Positions 46,558 through 54,478 of a DNA stretch of 64,000 nt are shown here, in pieces. Origin of the DNA: Pseudomonas koreensis. Its GTDB lineage: Bacteria; Pseudomonadota; Gammaproteobacteria; Pseudomonadales; Pseudomonadaceae. The notes beneath the pieces are model-generated. The model searched no databases, was not told the origin of the DNA, and saw only the letters and a program-made list of their open reading frames with translations. The first letter of the stretch is position 1; each line of letters opens with the position of its first letter. A program made the position numbers and the translations under genes. The stretch is taken from positions 1 to 64,000 of the forward strand of contig NZ_JAAQYM010000004.1 of the NCBI RefSeq assembly GCF_012986595.1, read 5' to 3'.

Positions 46558-46564
46558 TCGGGCC

Positions 46565-47776
46565 TCAGACCCGGGCAGCGGTCACGGCCGCCGAACCCCA
46601 GGTGGTTCTCCAGCGACGTTTGACCCCGTGCAGACCGAACCACGCCAACACGCCAAGGCTGGCGAACAGCCACAGCGCCAGTTGATAGCTGCCGGTGCTC
46701 TGTTTGATCGCGCCCATGCCCGCCGCCAGGGCAAACCCGCCGATGCCGCCGGCCATGCCGATCAGCCCGGTCATCACGCCGATTTCGCGACGGAAACGTT
46801 GCGGCACCAGTTGGAACACCGCGCCATTGCCCGCTCCGAGACCGAGCATGGTGCAGACGAAAAGCACCAGTGCCGCGTAGGAGCTCGGCAGGTTGAAGCC
46901 GACCGCTGCGATACAAACTGCGGCCACCGTATACATCGCCAGCAGCGTGCGAATACCACCGAAACGGTCAGCCAGCGCGCCACCCAGTGGACGCATCAGG
47001 CTGCCACCGAACACGCAGGCAGCGGTGTAATAACCGGCGGTCACCGGGCTCAGGCCGTATTGATCGTTGAAGTAGCCGGGCAGGGCGCTGGCCAGGCCGA
47101 TGAAGCCGCCGAAGGTGACGCTGTAGAAAAACATGAACCACCAGCTGTCGCGATCGCCCAGGGCCTTGAAGTAGTCGGCCATGGATTTGGCTTTCGGCCG
47201 CTCCGGCGCGTTTTTCGCCAGCCAGGCGAACAGCACCAGGGTCAGGATCAGCGGGATCAGGGCGAAACCGAACACATTGCTCCAGCCAAACGCCGCCGCC
47301 AGCACCGGAGCGATCAGCGCCGCGAACACAGTCCCGGAATTGCCGGCTCCAGCGATGCCCATCGCCTTGCCCTGATGCTCCGGCGGATACCACTGCGAGG
47401 CCAGGGGCAGGGCCACGGCGAACGAGGCGCCGGCCATGCCGAGGAACAGGCCGAGCAGCAGGGCCTGTTCGTAACTGTGGATGCCGAGTTTCCAGGCACC
47501 GAACAGCGCACAGATCACGATCACCTGACCGATCAGGCCGGCGGTTTTCGGCGACAGGCGATCGGCGAGCATGCCCATCGCAAAGCGCAATACCGCGCCG
47601 GCCAGAATCGGCGTGGCCACCACGAGGCCACGCTGTTGGGTGGTCAGGTGCAGGTCGGCGGCAATCTGCACCGCCAGCGGGCCGAGCAGGTACCAGACCA
47701 TGAAGCTCAGGTCGAAATACAGGAAGGCTGCGAACAGGGTCGGGGTGTGGCCGGATTTCCAGAAGCTTTTATTCAT
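46565..47776 (-). CDS. NarK/NasA-type MFS nitrate/nitrite transporter
   Basis: A protein of 403 residues with about 12 helices and the nitrate-porter signatures around AGAGNSGTVFAAL and GLGAGNGAVFQLVP. The N terminus FLYFDLSFMVWYLLGPL is typical of single-domain assimilatory transporters. The ATG at 47776 has a GAGGTG ribosome site; a longer frame upstream runs through the leader and is not translated. It imports nitrate for NasA. Confidence 0.91.
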   Translation of the reverse strand: MNKSFWKSGHTPTLFAAFLYFDLSFMVWYLLGPLAVQIAADLHLTTQQRGLVVATPILAGAVLRFAMGMLADRLSPKTAGLIGQVIVICALFGAWKLGIHSYEQALLLGLFLGMAGASFAVALPLASQWYPPEHQGKAMGIAGAGNSGTVFAALIAPVLAAAFGWSNVFGFALIPLILTLVLFAWLAKNAPERPKAKSMADYFKALGDRDSWWFMFFYSVTFGGFIGLASALPGYFNDQYGLSPVTAGYYTAACVFGGSLMRPLGGALADRFGGIRTLLAMYTVAAVCIAAVGFNLPSSYAALVLFVCTMLGLGAGNGAVFQLVPQRFRREIGVMTGLIGMAGGIGGFALAAGMGAIKQSTGSYQLALWLFASLGVLAWFGLHGVKRRWRTTWGSAAVTAARV

Positions 47777-47878
47777 CGCGCACCTCAGCTGTAGAGAATC
47801 TCGAGAAGGAGTCAGAACCAGCACAGTGGGGCGCCGCCACGGCCGCACCACCGGCCCCGGGCAGTGGGGCCAAAACGC

Positions 47879-47963
47879 AAAAACGCCGCTACCCGGATCG
47901 CCGAAAGGGGCGAAGAAGGTGAGCGACGTCTTTGTCGTAGGTGGGGCAACCGCCGTTGGTTAC
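47879..47963 (-). promoter_or_regulatory. narK leader: tandem ANTAR hairpins and overlapping terminator
   Basis: On the minus strand, hairpin 1 is GTAACC-AACGGC-GGTTGC (47963-47946) and hairpin 2 is CGAC-AAAGAC-GTCG (47937-47924). Loops again have A1 and G4. The terminator stem pairs ACGTCGCT (47929-47922) with AGCGGCGT (47890-47883), with a T-run to 47879 and an inner TCGCC/GGCGA hairpin. The right arm of hairpin 2 is also the left arm of the terminator, so the two structures are mutually exclusive. The narK ATG lies about 100 bases on. Confidence 0.82.
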
Positions 47964-47978
47964 CTGTAGGGATTGCTT

Positions 47979-47995
47979 AGCGAGATTTGTGCCAA
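47979..47995 (-). promoter_or_regulatory. Sigma-54 promoter of narK
   Basis: TTGGCACAAATCTCGCT has GG-N10-GC and the full TGGCAC half. It lies 27 bp after the nasT stop; transcription should start near 47968, just before hairpin 1. Confidence 0.8.
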
Positions 47996-48021
47996 GTCAA
48001 AATCAACAGCAGCGCAAGGCT

Positions 48022-48597
48022 TCAGCCAAGCAACTCGCTCATGGCAATGATCTGTTCCGCCACCTGAATCAGTTTCTGCTGGCGGCTCATGGCCTGGCGG
48101 CGCATCAGGGTGTAGGCCTCTTCTTCATTGCAGTCCTTCATTTTCATCAGCAGGCCCTTAGCCAATTCGATGCGTTTGCGCTCGGCCAGTTGCTGATCGC
48201 GGGCCTGAAGCTGAGCGCGCAAGGCCTGATCGCTCTCAAAGCGGGCCATGGCCACGTCGAGAATCGGCTGCAAGCGTTGTGCGTGTATGCCCTCGACGAT
48301 ATAGGCACTGACCCCGGACTTGATCGCCTGACGCATCACGCCGGGGTCATGTTCGTCGGTGAACATCACGATCGGCCGTGGCTGGTCGTGGCTGACCAGC
48401 ACCACTTGCTCCATCACATCGCGGCTCGGTGACTCGGTATCGATCAGGATCACGTCCGGGCGCACCGTTTCGACGCGCGCCGGCAGGTCAATGGTCAGGC
48501 CCGACTCGTCGATCACCTCGAAACCGGCCTCGGTCAAAGCAGCTTTCAGGCGTCCGACTTTTTTCGCGGTGTCGTTGATCAGCAGAATGCGCAGCAT
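48022..48597 (-). CDS. nasT: NasT, ANTAR-domain RNA-binding antiterminator
   Basis: A protein of 191 residues. A receiver-like N-terminal domain (LRILLINDT, VILIDTES, IVMFTDEHD, KSGVSAYIVEG) is followed by an ANTAR domain (ERKRIELAKGLLMKMKDCNEEEAYTLMRRQAM). NasT is held inactive by NasS without nitrate and, when freed, binds two-hairpin RNA leaders. It follows nasS by 15 bp. Three such leaders are visible in this locus. Confidence 0.95.
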   Translation of the reverse strand: MLRILLINDTAKKVGRLKAALTEAGFEVIDESGLTIDLPARVETVRPDVILIDTESPSRDVMEQVVLVSHDQPRPIVMFTDEHDPGVMRQAIKSGVSAYIVEGIHAQRLQPILDVAMARFESDQALRAQLQARDQQLAERKRIELAKGLLMKMKDCNEEEAYTLMRRQAMSRQQKLIQVAEQIIAMSELLG

Positions 48598-48612
48598 GTT
48601 CGCGGTCTCCTG

Positions 48613-49824
48613 TCAGCGGTGGGCGAGAAGGGGTGCGCTGTCGTTCAGCGCGTGGAGCTTGAAGCTCCGGGCGTAGGCGGCCGGGTCGCTGCCGTCCCAG
48701 ATTTTGCCGTCGATCAACTGGCTGCTGCGCATGTCCTTGCCCCAGGCCGCGACGCCTACAGCAGTCGCCGCGTCGCGATAGATCTCCAGTTGTTGTACCT
48801 GACGGGCGACGGCGAGGTAATCCGGGTCATCGCGCAGCAAACCCCAACGGCGGAACTGGGTCATGAACCACATGCCGTCCGACAGATACGGCAGATTCAC
48901 CGCCCCATCGCCGTGAAAGCGCAAGGCGTGTGGGTCCTGCCAGCGATTGCCCAGGCCATCGTCGTAGTCGCCGAGAAAGCGCGGCTCGATGCAGGACACC
49001 GGGGCGTCGAGGTATTCCGCAGCGCTCAGCAACTGCGCGGTGCTGCGGCGGTTTTCCGGGCTTTCTTCGATGAAACGGCTGGCTTCGAGGATCGCCATCA
49101 CCAGCGCCCGGGCGGTGTTGGGATTCTGCTCGACGAAGGCGCGGGTACAGCCGAGGACTTTTTCCGGGTGATCGGGCCAGATGGTCTGGCTGGTGGCCAG
49201 CGTGAAACCGAGATCCTGCTGCACGGCGCTAGCCGCCCACGGCTCGCCGACGCAGAGGCCATCAATGCGTCCGGCCTGCAAGTGCGCGACCATTTGCGGC
49301 GGCGGCACCACCACGCTGTCGACATCCTGCAACGGATGAATGCCCTGGCTCGCCAGCCAGTAATACAGCCACATGGCATGGGTGCCGGTCGGGAAGGTCT
49401 GGGCGAAAGTCAGTTTTGCGCGGGTTTGGTGCACATGGTGGTGCAGCGCTTCAGGACCGGTCACGCCCAGGCCCTGCAAACCGTGGGACAGGTTCAGGCT
49501 CTGACCGTTCTGGTTCAGGCCCATCAGCACTGCCATGTTGGTCGGCGCGACACCGCCAATCCCCAGGTGCACCGCGTAGATCAGGCCGTAGAGGCTGTGG
49601 GCGGCATCGAGTTCGCCGCTGACCAGATTGTCCCGCAGGTTGGCCCAGGAACTCTGGCGCTTGAGGTTCAGGGTCAGCCCATAAGGCTGGGCGAAGCCCT
49701 GAGTGGCCGCGACCACCAGCGAGGCGCAGTCGCTCAGGGCCATGAAGCCCAGGTTGATCACGCTCTTTTCCGGAGCATCGCTGCCGTTGACCCAGGCCAG
49801 CGGCCCGGCGGAGGTTTGAGTCAT
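48613..49824 (-). CDS. nasS: NasS, cytosolic nitrate/nitrite sensor
   Basis: A protein of 403 residues of the NrtA/CmpA binding-protein family but with no signal peptide (MTQTSAGPLAW), as expected for the cytosolic sensor that sequesters NasT. It has LGFMALSDCASLVVA near the start and VGEPWAASAVQQDLGF in the middle. The ATG at 49824 has an AAGGGTGG ribosome site and lies only 13 bases after an attenuator-like terminator. First gene of nasS-nasT. Confidence 0.94.
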   Translation of the reverse strand: MTQTSAGPLAWVNGSDAPEKSVINLGFMALSDCASLVVAATQGFAQPYGLTLNLKRQSSWANLRDNLVSGELDAAHSLYGLIYAVHLGIGGVAPTNMAVLMGLNQNGQSLNLSHGLQGLGVTGPEALHHHVHQTRAKLTFAQTFPTGTHAMWLYYWLASQGIHPLQDVDSVVVPPPQMVAHLQAGRIDGLCVGEPWAASAVQQDLGFTLATSQTIWPDHPEKVLGCTRAFVEQNPNTARALVMAILEASRFIEESPENRRSTAQLLSAAEYLDAPVSCIEPRFLGDYDDGLGNRWQDPHALRFHGDGAVNLPYLSDGMWFMTQFRRWGLLRDDPDYLAVARQVQQLEIYRDAATAVGVAAWGKDMRSSQLIDGKIWDGSDPAAYARSFKLHALNDSAPLLAHR

Positions 49825-49837
49825 GAAAGCCACCCTT

Positions 49838-49921
49838 AAAAAAAACGTCGTCCCAGGCTTTGCCCGCGCAAAACCGAGAGACGACGCCATTGTCCTTGCC
49901 TGCACGCCACCATTGGCCTGC
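49838..49921 (-). promoter_or_regulatory. nasS leader: tandem ANTAR-type hairpins and overlapping terminator
   Basis: On the minus strand, hairpin 1 is GCAGGCC-AATGGT-GGCGTGC (49921-49902) and hairpin 2 is AGGAC-AATGGC-GTCGT (49896-49881). Both loops have A1 and G4, and both stems have one G:G mismatch after three pairs. A terminator follows: stem CGTCGTCTC (49886-49878) with GGGACGACG (49854-49846), an inner GGTTTTGC/GCAAAGCC hairpin, then eight T (49845-49838). Hairpin 2 shares 49881-49886 with the terminator, so only one can form. It predicts NasT control of its own operon. Confidence 0.72.
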
Positions 49922-49940
49922 GGGCTGATGCCGAGGAAGG

Positions 49941-49956
49941 TGCAAGGCATATGCCA
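49941..49956 (-). promoter_or_regulatory. Sigma-54 promoter of nasS-nasT
   Basis: TGGCATATGCCTTGCA fits TGGCAC-N5-TTGCA with one change, with GG and GC 10 bases apart. Transcription should start near 49930, about 9 bases before hairpin 1. Confidence 0.7.
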
Positions 49957-49957
49957 T

Positions 49958-49979
49958 GCGCACGGATTTACCCGTGCGC
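49958..49979. promoter_or_regulatory. 8-bp perfect dyad upstream of the nasS promoter
   Basis: GCGCACGG and CCGTGCGC flank a 6-base centre. It contains GCAC...GTGC but with 10 bases between, not the 7 of the NtrC consensus, and lies close to the promoter. It may instead act on pyrD. Confidence 0.4.
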
Positions 49980-50004
49980 CTCGCGCGGCGGGGCGTTGCC
50001 CGGC

Positions 50005-50010
50005 TATAAT
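50005..50010 (+). promoter_or_regulatory. Probable -10 box of pyrD
   Basis: A perfect TATAAT lies 37 bp before the pyrD ATG in a GC-rich setting. No clear -35 box is seen at the usual distance. Confidence 0.5.
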
Positions 50011-50046
50011 CGCCGCCTCTTTTCGCCGCCCGAGTCATCGCCGCCC

Positions 50047-51069
50047 ATGTACACCCTGGCCCGTCAGCTGTTGTTCAAACTTTCCCCGGAAACCTCCCAC
50101 GATCTGTCGCTGGATCTGATCGGCGCGGGTGGGCGTTTGGGCCTCAATGGCATGCTGTGCAAGAAACCGGCGAACGTGCCGGTGACGGTCATGGGGCTGG
50201 ACTTCCCGAACCCGGTGGGGCTCGCGGCCGGTCTGGACAAGAACGGCGCGGCCATCGACGGCTTTTCGCAACTGGGTTTCGGTTTTGTCGAAATCGGCAC
50301 CGTGACTCCGCGTCCGCAGCCGGGCAACCCGAAACCCCGGATCTTCCGCCTGCCGGAAGCCGAAGCGATCATTAACCGCATGGGCTTCAACAACCTCGGT
50401 GTCGATAACTTGCTGGCGCGGGTTGCGGCGGCCAAGTACAAGGGCGTGCTGGGGATCAACATCGGCAAGAATTTCGATACCCCGGTCGAGCGTGCAGTGG
50501 ATGACTACCTGATCTGCCTGGACAAGGTATATGCCCACGCCAGCTATGTGACGGTCAACGTCAGCTCGCCGAACACCCCGGGCCTGCGTAGCCTGCAGTT
50601 CGGTGATTCGCTCAAGCAGTTGCTGGCGGACCTGGCGACGCGCCGCGCCGAACTGGCCCTGCGTCACGGCAAGCACGTGCCGCTGGCGATCAAGATCGCC
50701 CCGGACATGACCGACGAAGAAACCGCGCAGGTTGCTCAGGCGTTGATCGAAACCGGGATGGACGCGGTGATCGCCACCAACACCACCCTGAGCCGTGTTG
50801 GCGTCGAAGGCATGGAGCATGGTGACGAGGCGGGCGGTCTGTCCGGCGCCCCGGTACGCGACAAGAGCACCCACACCGTCAAGGTGCTGGCGGCAGAGCT
50901 GGGTGGTCGGTTGCCGATCATTGCGGCTGGCGGCATCACCGAGGGCAAGCACGCGGCCGAGAAGATCACCGCCGGTGCGAGCCTGGTGCAGATTTACTCC
51001 GGGTTCATCTACAAAGGTCCGGCGCTGATTCGTGAATCGGTCGACGCGATCGCCGCCCTTCGTAAGTAA
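50047..51069 (+). CDS. pyrD: Dihydroorotate dehydrogenase (quinone), class 2
   Basis: A protein of 340 residues with the class 2 N-terminal extension for membrane/quinone contact ([20 protein letters not shown]). Further motifs are the FMN/substrate stretch [13 protein letters not shown], the catalytic Ser in [11 protein letters not shown], and IIAAGGI. It oxidises dihydroorotate to orotate in pyrimidine synthesis at the inner membrane. The longer frame upstream is not a real extension: 50047 gives the family N terminus. Confidence 0.96.
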   Translation: MYTLARQLLFKLSPETSHDLSLDLIGAGGRLGLNGMLCKKPANVPVTVMGLDFPNPVGLAAGLDKNGAAIDGFSQLGFGFVEIGTVTPRPQPGNPKPRIFRLPEAEAIINRMGFNNLGVDNLLARVAAAKYKGVLGINIGKNFDTPVERAVDDYLICLDKVYAHASYVTVNVSSPNTPGLRSLQFGDSLKQLLADLATRRAELALRHGKHVPLAIKIAPDMTDEETAQVAQALIETGMDAVIATNTTLSRVGVEGMEHGDEAGGLSGAPVRDKSTHTVKVLAAELGGRLPIIAAGGITEGKHAAEKITAGASLVQIYSGFIYKGPALIRESVDAIAALRK

Positions 51070-51089
51070 CCCAAGACCGACCCGGTCAA

Positions 51090-51180
51090 TGTAGGAGCTG
51101 CCGCAGGCTGCGATCTTTTGATCTTGATTTTGAATTAAAAAACAGGATCAAAAGATCGCAGCCTGCGGCAGCTCCTACAT
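51090..51180. repeat. REP doublet (GTAGGAGCTGCC type)
   Basis: Inverted arms ATGTAGGAGCTGCCGCAGGC and complement around an A/T-rich loop, directly after pyrD. Confidence 0.92.
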
Positions 51181-51207
51181 GAGATGTGCGTCAGTCTGGC
51201 AGGCAAT

Positions 51208-51231
51208 AAAAAGGGCTCCTCGAAGGAGCCC
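51208..51231 (-). terminator. Intrinsic terminator of rmf
   Basis: On the minus strand, stem GGGCTCCT/AGGAGCCC is followed by a run of T. It lies 85 bp beyond the rmf stop. Confidence 0.82.
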
Positions 51232-51316
51232 CTGGGCCGCAGCCCGCCGTCCGGGAAGGACGTGCATGGTAAGTCGCTAGAAATTCAGATTGTCGTGTTG
51301 CAATAAGTGCCCTGTG

Positions 51317-51532
51317 TCAGCCGACGGCGTGAAGTTCGTTGAGTCTGTGGATCCCCGCAGTGCCGGTCATACCGTCCCAGTTGTCGCCGCGTCCTTCTCG
51401 CCAGCCGTTGATCCAGGCTTGACGTACCGACGGTAGAGTAAATGGGCAAAGCTCGCGGGATTTGCCACCAACGCCATATTGATATCCGCGCAAAAATGCT
51501 CTTTCCAACGGATCACGCTTAAGTCTTCTCAT
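51317..51532 (-). CDS. rmf: Ribosome modulation factor
   Basis: A small basic protein of 71 residues with the RMF pattern RRLKRDPLERAFLRGYQYGV and WINGWREGRGDNW. It dimerises 70S ribosomes into inactive 100S particles in stationary phase. It is followed by its own terminator, with a long untranslated 3' region. It lies beside pyrD and rlmKL as in other pseudomonads. Confidence 0.95.
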   Translation of the reverse strand: MRRLKRDPLERAFLRGYQYGVGGKSRELCPFTLPSVRQAWINGWREGRGDNWDGMTGTAGIHRLNELHAVG

Positions 51533-52063
51533 AGGGTGTTTCCCTCACTTGTTGACTGTTTGTGTCGCGTTGACCTCAACCGAGGTCTGGCAGAAAAACT
51601 CTGCCGTGGTGCGGCTCGCTGCCGGCGTGGCGAGCCAAGGTGTTGACGCCGTTGCGACGTCAACCTGTGGTCAGTTCTAACCAATGAGTCACACAGAGGG
51701 AATGATCGTTTTGTCATAAGGACGTAACGAAAATAGTGCTACAGCCATAAGTAACGACGGGTTTCATGAATGTTTTTTCAGCAAACCCCGGTATGATCGG
51801 GCCCGCGCTGGATGATGGGGTTAATCCTTTAGTGAGAATGACCCACGTTTACGCTCGGTTAATAAGCGACGAAGGGTCGCTTTACGACTTTTTGTTTCAT
51901 CAACTTTTTTATCTGTCCCGGCATCTAAGCTCCTTTAACCCGAGCAGCGGGGATGGAACGGCACACCTTCGTGCCACGCGGGCGCTCTTTTAGAAAAGCG
52001 CCTGATTGAAAACCGGATCGGCAATGCGTTGCCGGTTCACTAGCCAAAGGCTCTGGAAATACC
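51533..52063. other. 531-bp intergenic region between rmf and rlmKL
   Basis: It holds the rmf promoter side and the rlmKL leader. An AT-richer stretch at about 51700-51930 contains a 75-codon ORF (51766-51993) without recognisable family or ribosome site, which I do not call. Two hairpins precede rlmKL (see 51981-52037). Confidence 0.45.
51981..52037 (+). promoter_or_regulatory. Two hairpins in the rlmKL leader
   Basis: The first is GGCGCT/AGCGCC (51981-51986 and 51997-52002). The second is AACC/GGTT with inner GGCAA/TTGCC (52011-52037), ending 26 bases before the ATG. They may regulate message stability or translation; no T-run follows. Confidence 0.4.
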
Positions 52064-54334
52064 ATGTCCGATCGTTTCGAACTCTTCCTCACTTGCCCCA
52101 AAGGCCTTGAAGGCCTGCTCATCGAGGAAGCCGTCGGGCTTGGCCTTGAAGACGCCCGCGAGCACACCTCCGCCGTGCGTGGCATGGCGACCATGGAAAC
52201 CGCTTATCGCCTGTGCCTCTGGTCGCGTCTGGCCAACCGCGTGCTGCTGGTGCTCAAGCGTTTCCCGATGAAGGACGCCGAAGACCTGTACCACGGCGTG
52301 CTGGATGTCGAGTGGCAGGACCACATGCTCAGCGACGGCACGCTGGCTGTTGAATTCAGCGGTCACGGCTCGGGCATTGACAACACCCATTTCGGCGCCT
52401 TGAAGGTCAAGGACGCCATCGTCGACAAACTGCGCACCCCGCAGGGCGACCGTCCGTCCATCGACAAGCTCAACCCGGACCTGCGCATTCACCTGCGCCT
52501 GGATCGCGGCGAAGCGATCCTGTCCCTCGATCTCTCCGGCCACAGCCTGCATCAGCGCGGTTACCGCCTGCAGCAGGGCGCTGCACCGCTGAAGGAAAAC
52601 CTCGCAGCGGCGATCCTGATCCGCTCCGGCTGGCCGCGCATTGCGGCCGAAGGCGGCGCGCTGGCTGACCCGATGTGCGGTGTCGGTACGTTCCTGGTCG
52701 AAGCCGGCATGATCGCCGCCGACATGGCGCCGAACCTGCGTCGCGAGCAGTGGGGCTTCACCGCGTGGCTGGGGCACGTCCCGGCGCTGTGGAAAAAACT
52801 CCATGAAGAAGCCGTCGAGCGTGCCGCTGCCGGTCTGGCCAAGCCACCGCTGTGGATTCGCGGTTACGAAGCCGACCCGCGCCTGATTCAACCAGGCCGC
52901 AACAACGTCGAGCGTGCCGGCCTGAGCGAGTGGATCAAGATCTATCAGGGCGAAGTCGCGACCTTCGAGCCGCGCCCGGACCAGAACCAGAAAGGTCTGG
53001 TGATCTGCAACCCGCCGTACGGCGAGCGCCTGGGTGACGAAGCCAGCCTGCTTTATCTCTACCAGAACCTCGGTGAGCGTCTGCGTCAGGCCTGCCTGAA
53101 CTGGGAAGCGGCGGTGTTCACCGGTGCGCCGGAGCTGGGCAAGCGCATGGGCATCCGCAGCCACAAACAGTATTCGTTCTGGAACGGCGCGCTGCCGTGC
53201 AAGCTGCTGTTGATCAAGGTTCTGCCGGATCAGTTCGTCACCGGCGAGCGGCGCACACCGGAACAGCGTCAGGCCGAGCGTGAGCAAGCGGCTTACGATC
53301 AGACCCCGAACGAGCCGCAAGAGCGCAAGTTCAACAAGAACGGCAACCCGATCAAGCCAACGCCAGCCCCGGCGCCGGTGATCGAACAGCCGCGCCTGAG
53401 CGAAGGCGGGCAGATGTTTGCCAACCGCCTGCAGAAAAACCTCAAGGCGATGAGCAAGTGGGTCAAGCGCGAAGGCATTGATTGCTACCGCGTCTACGAT
53501 GCCGACATGCCGGAATACGCCATGGCCATCGACCTGTACCACGACTGGGTGCACGTGCAGGAATACGCCGCGCCGAAGTCGATCGACCCGGAAAAGGCCT
53601 CGGCGCGCATGTTCGACGCCCTCGCGGCGATCCCGCAGGCGTTGAACGTCGACAAGAGCCGCGTGGTGGTCAAACGCCGCGAGCGCCAGAGCGGCACCAA
53701 GCAGTACGAGCGTCAGGCCGCGCAGGGCAAGTTCAATGAGGTCAGTGAAGGCGGCGTCAAGCTGCTGGTGAACCTCACCGACTACCTCGACACCGGGCTG
53801 TTCCTCGACCACCGCCCGATGCGCATGCGCATTCAGAAAGAGGCCGCCGGCAAACGCTTCCTCAATCTGTTCTGCTACACCGCGACCGCCAGCGTGCACG
53901 CTGCCAAGGGCGGCGCGCGCAGCACCACCAGCGTCGACCTGTCGAAAACCTACCTCGACTGGGCGCGCCGCAACCTGTCGTTGAACGGCTTCTCCGACAA
54001 GAACCGTCTGGAGCAGGGCGATGTGATGGCGTGGCTGGAAAGCAGCCGCGACGAGTACGACCTGATCTTCATCGACCCGCCGACCTTCTCCAACTCCAAG
54101 CGCATGGAAGGCATCTTCGACGTGCAGCGTGATCAGGTGCAGTTGATCGACCTGGCGATGGCGCGTCTGGCGCCGGGGGGTGTGCTGTATTTCTCCAACA
54201 ACTTCCGCAAGTTCCAGTTGGAGGAGAACCTGGCCGAGCGTTACGCGGTCGAGGAAATCAGCGCGCAGACCATCGATCCGGATTTTGCCCGCAACACCAA
54301 GATCCACCGCGCCTGGAAAATCACGGCGCGTTGA
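52064..54334 (+). CDS. rlmKL: 23S rRNA methyltransferase RlmKL (fused m7G2069 and m2G2445)
   Basis: A protein of 756 residues. An N-terminal THUMP domain (about 45-160) is followed by the RlmL methyltransferase with NPPYGERLG near residue 310. The C-terminal RlmK methyltransferase has LNLFCYTATASVHAA and DPPTFSNS. A Lys/Pro-rich linker (about 400-445) joins them. It modifies two guanines in 23S rRNA during 50S assembly. Confidence 0.95.
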   Translation: MSDRFELFLTCPKGLEGLLIEEAVGLGLEDAREHTSAVRGMATMETAYRLCLWSRLANRVLLVLKRFPMKDAEDLYHGVLDVEWQDHMLSDGTLAVEFSGHGSGIDNTHFGALKVKDAIVDKLRTPQGDRPSIDKLNPDLRIHLRLDRGEAILSLDLSGHSLHQRGYRLQQGAAPLKENLAAAILIRSGWPRIAAEGGALADPMCGVGTFLVEAGMIAADMAPNLRREQWGFTAWLGHVPALWKKLHEEAVERAAAGLAKPPLWIRGYEADPRLIQPGRNNVERAGLSEWIKIYQGEVATFEPRPDQNQKGLVICNPPYGERLGDEASLLYLYQNLGERLRQACLNWEAAVFTGAPELGKRMGIRSHKQYSFWNGALPCKLLLIKVLPDQFVTGERRTPEQRQAEREQAAYDQTPNEPQERKFNKNGNPIKPTPAPAPVIEQPRLSEGGQMFANRLQKNLKAMSKWVKREGIDCYRVYDADMPEYAMAIDLYHDWVHVQEYAAPKSIDPEKASARMFDALAAIPQALNVDKSRVVVKRRERQSGTKQYERQAAQGKFNEVSEGGVKLLVNLTDYLDTGLFLDHRPMRMRIQKEAAGKRFLNLFCYTATASVHAAKGGARSTTSVDLSKTYLDWARRNLSLNGFSDKNRLEQGDVMAWLESSRDEYDLIFIDPPTFSNSKRMEGIFDVQRDQVQLIDLAMARLAPGGVLYFSNNFRKFQLEENLAERYAVEEISAQTIDPDFARNTKIHRAWKITAR

Positions 54335-54356
54335 CACCCTGCTGAGTTGGATCCAC

Positions 54357-54414
54357 AGAGCCTTGATTTTTAAAGGCTCTTGGATCCGTTCAGTGCTAGC
54401 CAAATTAATGGCTA
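54357..54414. other. Pair of dyads between rlmKL and the GGDEF gene
   Basis: Hairpin AGAGCCTT/AAGGCTCT (54357-54380) is flanked by direct repeats TTGGATCC. It is followed by TAGCCA-AATTAA-TGGCTA (54397-54414). The first may end rlmKL transcripts; the second may be an operator for the next gene. Confidence 0.4.
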
Positions 54415-54478
54415 ATAGCTATAACTCACTCATGGCCAATGGGGTTTTCCCGGAACACTGGCGTAGTGAGTTGCCCTT

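Noticed and set aside
51766..51993. 75-codon ORF upstream of rlmKL
   Set aside because: No ribosome site, no recognisable family, and codon use unlike neighbouring genes; more likely part of the leader region.
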